The notes under the pieces were generated by a model that searched no databases, was not told where the DNA came from, and saw only the letters and a list, made by a program, of their open reading frames with translations. Positions 34,452 through 37,265 of a stretch of 37,265 bases of DNA are shown here, one piece after another. The position numbers were made by a program, and so were the translations under genes. The DNA comes from JBIOJM01 sp044450785. Lineage in GTDB: Bacteria > Planctomycetota > Planctomycetia > Isosphaerales > Isosphaeraceae. The stretch's first letter is position 1. Each line of letters opens with the position of its first letter. The stretch spans positions 1 to 37,265 of the forward strand of contig JBIOJM010000061.1 of assembly GCA_044450785.1 (NCBI GenBank), read 5' to 3'.

Positions 34452-35556
34452 GCTCTTCCCACTCCTTCCAACCACCTGGGTAAAGAGCGATCGATTCAAA
34501 ACCGTCGCGCGCAACGAGGGTAGCCACATGCTCGTCGTATTCGCAGCGACTGCTCTGACAGTAGACCAGTAGCGGCGTCTGGCGAGGGATGCCCCTTAGC
34601 CTCTCGTGACGCTCGGCCGAACTCGCATTCACCGGAACGTTGATGGCTCCAGCGATGTGGCCACTCTCAAAGGCCGCTGGGAAACGGGCATCGACGACCG
34701 TACCCCTGCGCTCGTTGAGGAACCGGCGGGCCCCGTCGTAGGTCAGCTTGGGGAAGAAGCGGGAGATATTGGCCGCCGCCACGTATCTCGCGGCGGATGG
34801 ATTCTGTAGGAACCCAACATCGTCGATCGCGTGGAGGCCTATCACCAAGACAAGCGAACAGCAGGTCAGTGCGACCGCCTGGGATAGGGCAACCGCAACC
34901 CGAGACTGAGCGGGATGGGCAACCTCGCCGGCACGGATCGACTTCAAGCGTCGAAGACCGTAATCCGCAAGGCATATGATCAATAATGTTGATAGGATCA
35001 CGCTGACGTAAGAAGCCACCTCGCCGACTGCTATCGAACTGAAGTCGCTCGGTTCATCCGAGACCACCAGAGCGGTCCCGTTCCACCGGGCCAGGATATC
35101 AGAAAGCGGAACGAACTCCATAGGGTTAGGCGCGTCGAGGAGGCGTGCCCTTCCGTCCTGCATCCCGCAGAACAGAACCCAGTGGTCGTATTGCCTGAGC
35201 TGGCCGTCCGTCGCCACGTGGAGGATCATCGGATGCCGCGCGGTCCGCAGGCTCTCCGCACCGAGACCCGCGAGCGCGACCGCATGGGCGCCCGCGTCGA
35301 TCACCGCCTGGCGAAGTTCTTTGACCGAACTACCTTGCCGCGAGGACATATACCTCGGACGCAAGAGCGTCTCGAAAGGCACGTCCTTCCCGATCGCTTG
35401 CAGGGCACCGTAAGCGCAATAGAGACCGCAGTACGGCCCAGCCTCCTTGCGCTCGCCATCTCCGGCTCGGGCCCAACCGGAGGCGAGGATGAGGAGGATC
35501 CATGATTGAATCCGGCCTGCAAACGGGCGATCGAGTTCGTGGTGTGTAAGAGACAC
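34423..35556 (-). CDS. C39 cysteine peptidase fused to a rhodanese domain through two membrane helices
   Basis: GTG 35556, preceded by GGAAGG at 9 bases, gives 377 residues starting with a signal-like segment (SWILLILASGWARA); GTG 35622 is an alternative. Residues ~38-165 are a family C39 (double-glycine leader) peptidase: C43 in GPYCGLYCAY, H125 in YDHWVLFCG and D141 in LLDAPNPMEF complete the triad. Helices at ~181-199 and ~222-243 follow. Residues ~268-370 are a rhodanese domain with GTVVDARFPAAFESGHIAGAINVP and the active-site loop C333 in LVYCQSSRCEYD. C39 domains normally sit on ABC exporters such as bacteriocin transporters; here no ABC domain is present. Rhodaneses transfer sulfane sulfur. 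The domains are well supported; the reason for the fusion is not known. Confidence 0.88.
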   Translation of the reverse strand: MSLTHHELDRPFAGRIQSWILLILASGWARAGDGERKEAGPYCGLYCAYGALQAIGKDVPFETLLRPRYMSSRQGSSVKELRQAVIDAGAHAVALAGLGAESLRTARHPMILHVATDGQLRQYDHWVLFCGMQDGRARLLDAPNPMEFVPLSDILARWNGTALVVSDEPSDFSSIAVGEVASYVSVILSTLLIICLADYGLRRLKSIRAGEVAHPAQSRVAVALSQAVALTCCSLVLVIGLHAIDDVGFLQNPSAARYVAAANISRFFPKLTYDGARRFLNERRGTVVDARFPAAFESGHIAGAINVPVNASSAERHERLRGIPRQTPLLVYCQSSRCEYDEHVATLVARDGFESIALYPGGWKEWEEHERANRVEH

Positions 35557-35565
35557 GGTCCGAAA

Positions 35566-35571
35566 CCTTCC
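35566..35571 (-). promoter_or_regulatory. Shine-Dalgarno site favouring GTG 35556
   Basis: On the minus strand GGAAGG stands 9 bases before GTG 35556 of the C39-rhodanese gene. The upstream alternative GTG 35622 has a purine run directly adjacent, which is too close. Confidence 0.5.
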
Positions 35572-35611
35572 ATTCAGCCGATCATACCCATGAAATGCCG
35601 TCAATTCGGCC

Positions 35612-36844
35612 TCACTCAGCACCCTTCAAGAAATATCGCCAGACCAGAACGCCCGCAGCCAACGTCAGTAGGGCTGCGGTCGTCAGAACGAGCGGGCGGC
35701 GCCAAAGCGCAGGAGGGCCCTGCTCGCTGACCCAGTTCGCCTTGAGTGAGGCGACGGTGGGCTGATCGTAACCCATGACGAGCTTGCCGCCCGACCACTT
35801 CGCGCGGAGCCCCGGCGCATTGCGAACGTAGACACTCGTCTCCTCGGGGATCAGCACCGTCGGCTCAAGTTCCTCGGGTTTCGGGACCAACCGGATGTGA
35901 TCCAGGCTGGCTTCAATGCGAATCGAATACTCCGGCCCGCCTTCATAAATGAAGCGATCCCTCCGAACGTAACCCGCGATGACCGTCTGACCCTCGATTG
36001 ATGTCGGCCGGAAATCCACCTGTAACTCGAATTCACGTAACGGCAAATTTGGCTTGGCGCCTTTATAGTTCGTGGCCTTCTGCAGCCGCATGGGGGTCTT
36101 GCCCATGAGATCGTTTCCGGCCTTGCGCATCTGCATGCGAATCGGGGCGTGATTTGCCGCGGGGTCGAGCCATAGGGTCACCGTTCCGTGTGATGTGCCA
36201 CCTTTTAGGACGTCACATCGCCGTCCATCGATCATTTCCGTGGCGACCGTGAGCTGAGAGGTCTTGCTTCGCAGAAGATCGGTGAGAAAGAGTCCATCGA
36301 CGCGGATATGACCGTACAGAACGCTCGTCTCATTCTGGATGGCGTACTGGCGAGCTCCAGCCGGCTTGTCGGCGTCGACTTCAGCAACTATCGTCGTCTC
36401 CACCGGCCCACCGCCGCCGCCCACGAGACGCCTCCGCGCGGTCTCTGGATCCATGCTCGATAGGCTACGTGCCCCGCGATCGTCCCTATTCACGATAATG
36501 TAGGATTTCCCGTCGAACACTTTCTCCTGTTCCAGGTCAAACGGCACCTCATGTCCTTCGTAATAGTCGAAGCCGACCCGGTGGATTAGGATCCTCCAGC
36601 GCTCCCCCGCGCGGGCGTAGAATGATCGGACGGTCGCGGTCCATGTCCAGTCGGCAAAGGCCCCTCCTTTTGAGTATTCCGTTTCGAGGTAGTCGTAGCC
36701 GATGACGCGCAATCCGTCCATGAACGCCTCGTATCGAGCGAGCAACTCCTCGGCCTTTGGTGCCCTCTCCGCGGCGCCGCTTGGCCAGGGGCACAGCACC
36801 GCGAGTGCTAGGCCGACCAGCAACCGCGGAGAAAAGCGCAACAT
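35612..36844 (-). CDS. LolA-like secreted protein with C-terminal membrane anchor
   Basis: ATG 36844 is preceded by GAGGA at 6 bases and gives 410 residues. A signal peptide (MLRFSPRLLVGLALAVLCPWPSGAAE) is clear. The body has the alternating beta pattern of LolA/outer-membrane-lipoprotein-sorting-like proteins, with DLEQEKVFDGKSYIIVNRD, RRCDVLKGGTSHGTVTLWLDPAANHAPIRMQMRK and PLREFELQVDFRP. One helix near the C-terminus (LVLTTAALLTLAAGVLVWRYFL) would anchor it in the membrane with the body outside. I recognise no closer family. Its stop is close to, or overlaps, the start of the C39-rhodanese gene, so they are likely co-translated. A role in holding or carrying a hydrophobic or peptide partner is inferred only from the fold. 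Confidence 0.82.
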   Translation of the reverse strand: MLRFSPRLLVGLALAVLCPWPSGAAERAPKAEELLARYEAFMDGLRVIGYDYLETEYSKGGAFADWTWTATVRSFYARAGERWRILIHRVGFDYYEGHEVPFDLEQEKVFDGKSYIIVNRDDRGARSLSSMDPETARRRLVGGGGGPVETTIVAEVDADKPAGARQYAIQNETSVLYGHIRVDGLFLTDLLRSKTSQLTVATEMIDGRRCDVLKGGTSHGTVTLWLDPAANHAPIRMQMRKAGNDLMGKTPMRLQKATNYKGAKPNLPLREFELQVDFRPTSIEGQTVIAGYVRRDRFIYEGGPEYSIRIEASLDHIRLVPKPEELEPTVLIPEETSVYVRNAPGLRAKWSGGKLVMGYDQPTVASLKANWVSEQGPPALWRRPLVLTTAALLTLAAGVLVWRYFLKGAE

Positions 36845-37136
36845 TTCAAGTCCTCGGGAATCGCGTTCCTGGGTTCTTGGCCGCCACGCCCCACGGCACA
36901 GGCCCTACGAATCAGCACGGCCGTCCCGTTCCGTCCGCACGGTTCTGCGTACTCACGCTCAAAACCGGCTGCCCCGGCGGGCGAGGGGCGACCGGAGTCC
37001 GAGACGCCAAAAATCAATCAAGACAAAGGTCGGTGTCGCAGATCCTCTTCGCTCCCTGTGCGCGCCGCGCCCGTAACAAAAACAGAAGCGAGATAAACGA
37101 TGGTATGGCATTCTTGCTGTCAGACCCAAGTTTGCA
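36845..37136. other. spacer between the Cys-rich gene and the LolA-like gene
   Basis: These 292 bases show no convincing gene. The spacer may hold a promoter for the four overlapping genes. No clear intrinsic terminator is visible after the Cys-rich gene, so readthrough from it is possible. Confidence 0.4.
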
Positions 37137-37265
37137 TCAACAGGGTCCAGTGCAAGTGCCGTATTGCAGGAGAGGGCAGTCTTGGTCCTCGCCGCAATAG
37201 CTGAAGCTACCCGAGCCGACGCAATAGTGGCCTCCTCCGTTGTTGACTACAGGACAGCCGTGGTA
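37137..37265 (-). CDS. C-terminal end of a small Cys-rich protein (start off the window)
   Basis: The last 42 codons of a minus-strand gene are visible, ending in TGA at 37137. They contain six Cys (positions 4, 15, 24, 30, 38 and 42 of the visible part; motif examples HGCPVVNNGGGHYC and YGTCTGPC), many Gly and several Tyr. The spacing suggests three disulfides in a small secreted protein. The frame is open to the edge and no other frame on this strand looks coding. A GGG run in the visible part could be a double-glycine cleavage site, but the leader is not in view. It lies 292 bases upstream of the LolA-like, C39-rhodanese, MauE-like set on the same strand, which makes a substrate role possible but unproven. 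Confidence 0.6.
   Translation of the reverse strand, partial: YHGCPVVNNGGGHYCVGSGSFSYCGEDQDCPLLQYGTCTGPC

Overview
The window looks like a chromosomal segment of a GC-rich planctomycete, most likely of the Isosphaeraceae/Gemmatales type. The evidence is a set of families typical of that group: two DUF1559 proteins (one a true pseudopilin), a Tat-dependent DUF1501 protein, a DUF1080 (3-keto-disaccharide hydrolase-like) protein, a PVC-type haem-binding CxxCH protein, an ASPIC/UnbV FG-GAP lipoprotein, a multihaem cytochrome with a TPR tail, Uma2 and DUF433 proteins, and many intergenic palindromes. Genes are spaced rather than packed. There are no rRNA or tRNA genes, no CRISPR array, no recognisable phage-defence island and no plasmid or phage backbone. 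The lineage call rests on gene families seen here, not on a marker gene.

Left part (1-16.8 kb): a truncated GH24 lysozyme-like protein on the minus strand runs off the left edge. A secreted M28 metallopeptidase follows, with a copy of the same short palindromic element on each side. Next is a zinc-ribbon/DUF4190/DUF1559 fusion. A leftward unit encodes an S41 C-terminal processing protease, an 80-residue protein and a cytoplasmic beta-propeller. Then come a REP-associated (Y1, RAYT) transposase, a small conserved protein, an MFS exporter, a secreted SH3-TPR protein, a DUF1501 protein without its usual partner, and a DUF1080 protein next to a SAM-dependent methyltransferase.

Middle part (16.7-26 kb, all minus strand): a probable three-gene unit encodes a lipoprotein, a membrane-anchored pentahaem cytochrome c with a C-terminal TPR region, and an FG-GAP/ASPIC-UnbV lipoprotein. 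The last of these has an apparent single-base frameshift near its C-terminus. Upstream lie a nitrilase-superfamily amidohydrolase, a DUF2252 protein and an orphan DUF433 antitoxin-like protein.

Right part (26.4-37.3 kb): a double ABC-2 permease that starts at TTG, a Uma2 protein with a tandem-repeat coiled-coil tail, and a 1011-residue PVC haem-binding protein are on the plus strand. The last 4.5 kb, on the minus strand, is the most unusual segment. Four genes with overlapping or nearly touching ends encode a LolA-like membrane-anchored protein, a C39 cysteine peptidase fused through two membrane helices to a rhodanese domain, a MauE/DoxX-type redox membrane protein with a CxC motif, and a cysteine-enriched DUF1559 pseudopilin. 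Directly upstream, on the same strand, is the end of a small protein with six cysteines in its last 42 residues. I read this as a candidate envelope module for processing and oxidatively folding Cys-rich secreted proteins. The genes and their overlaps are seen; the joint function is inferred.
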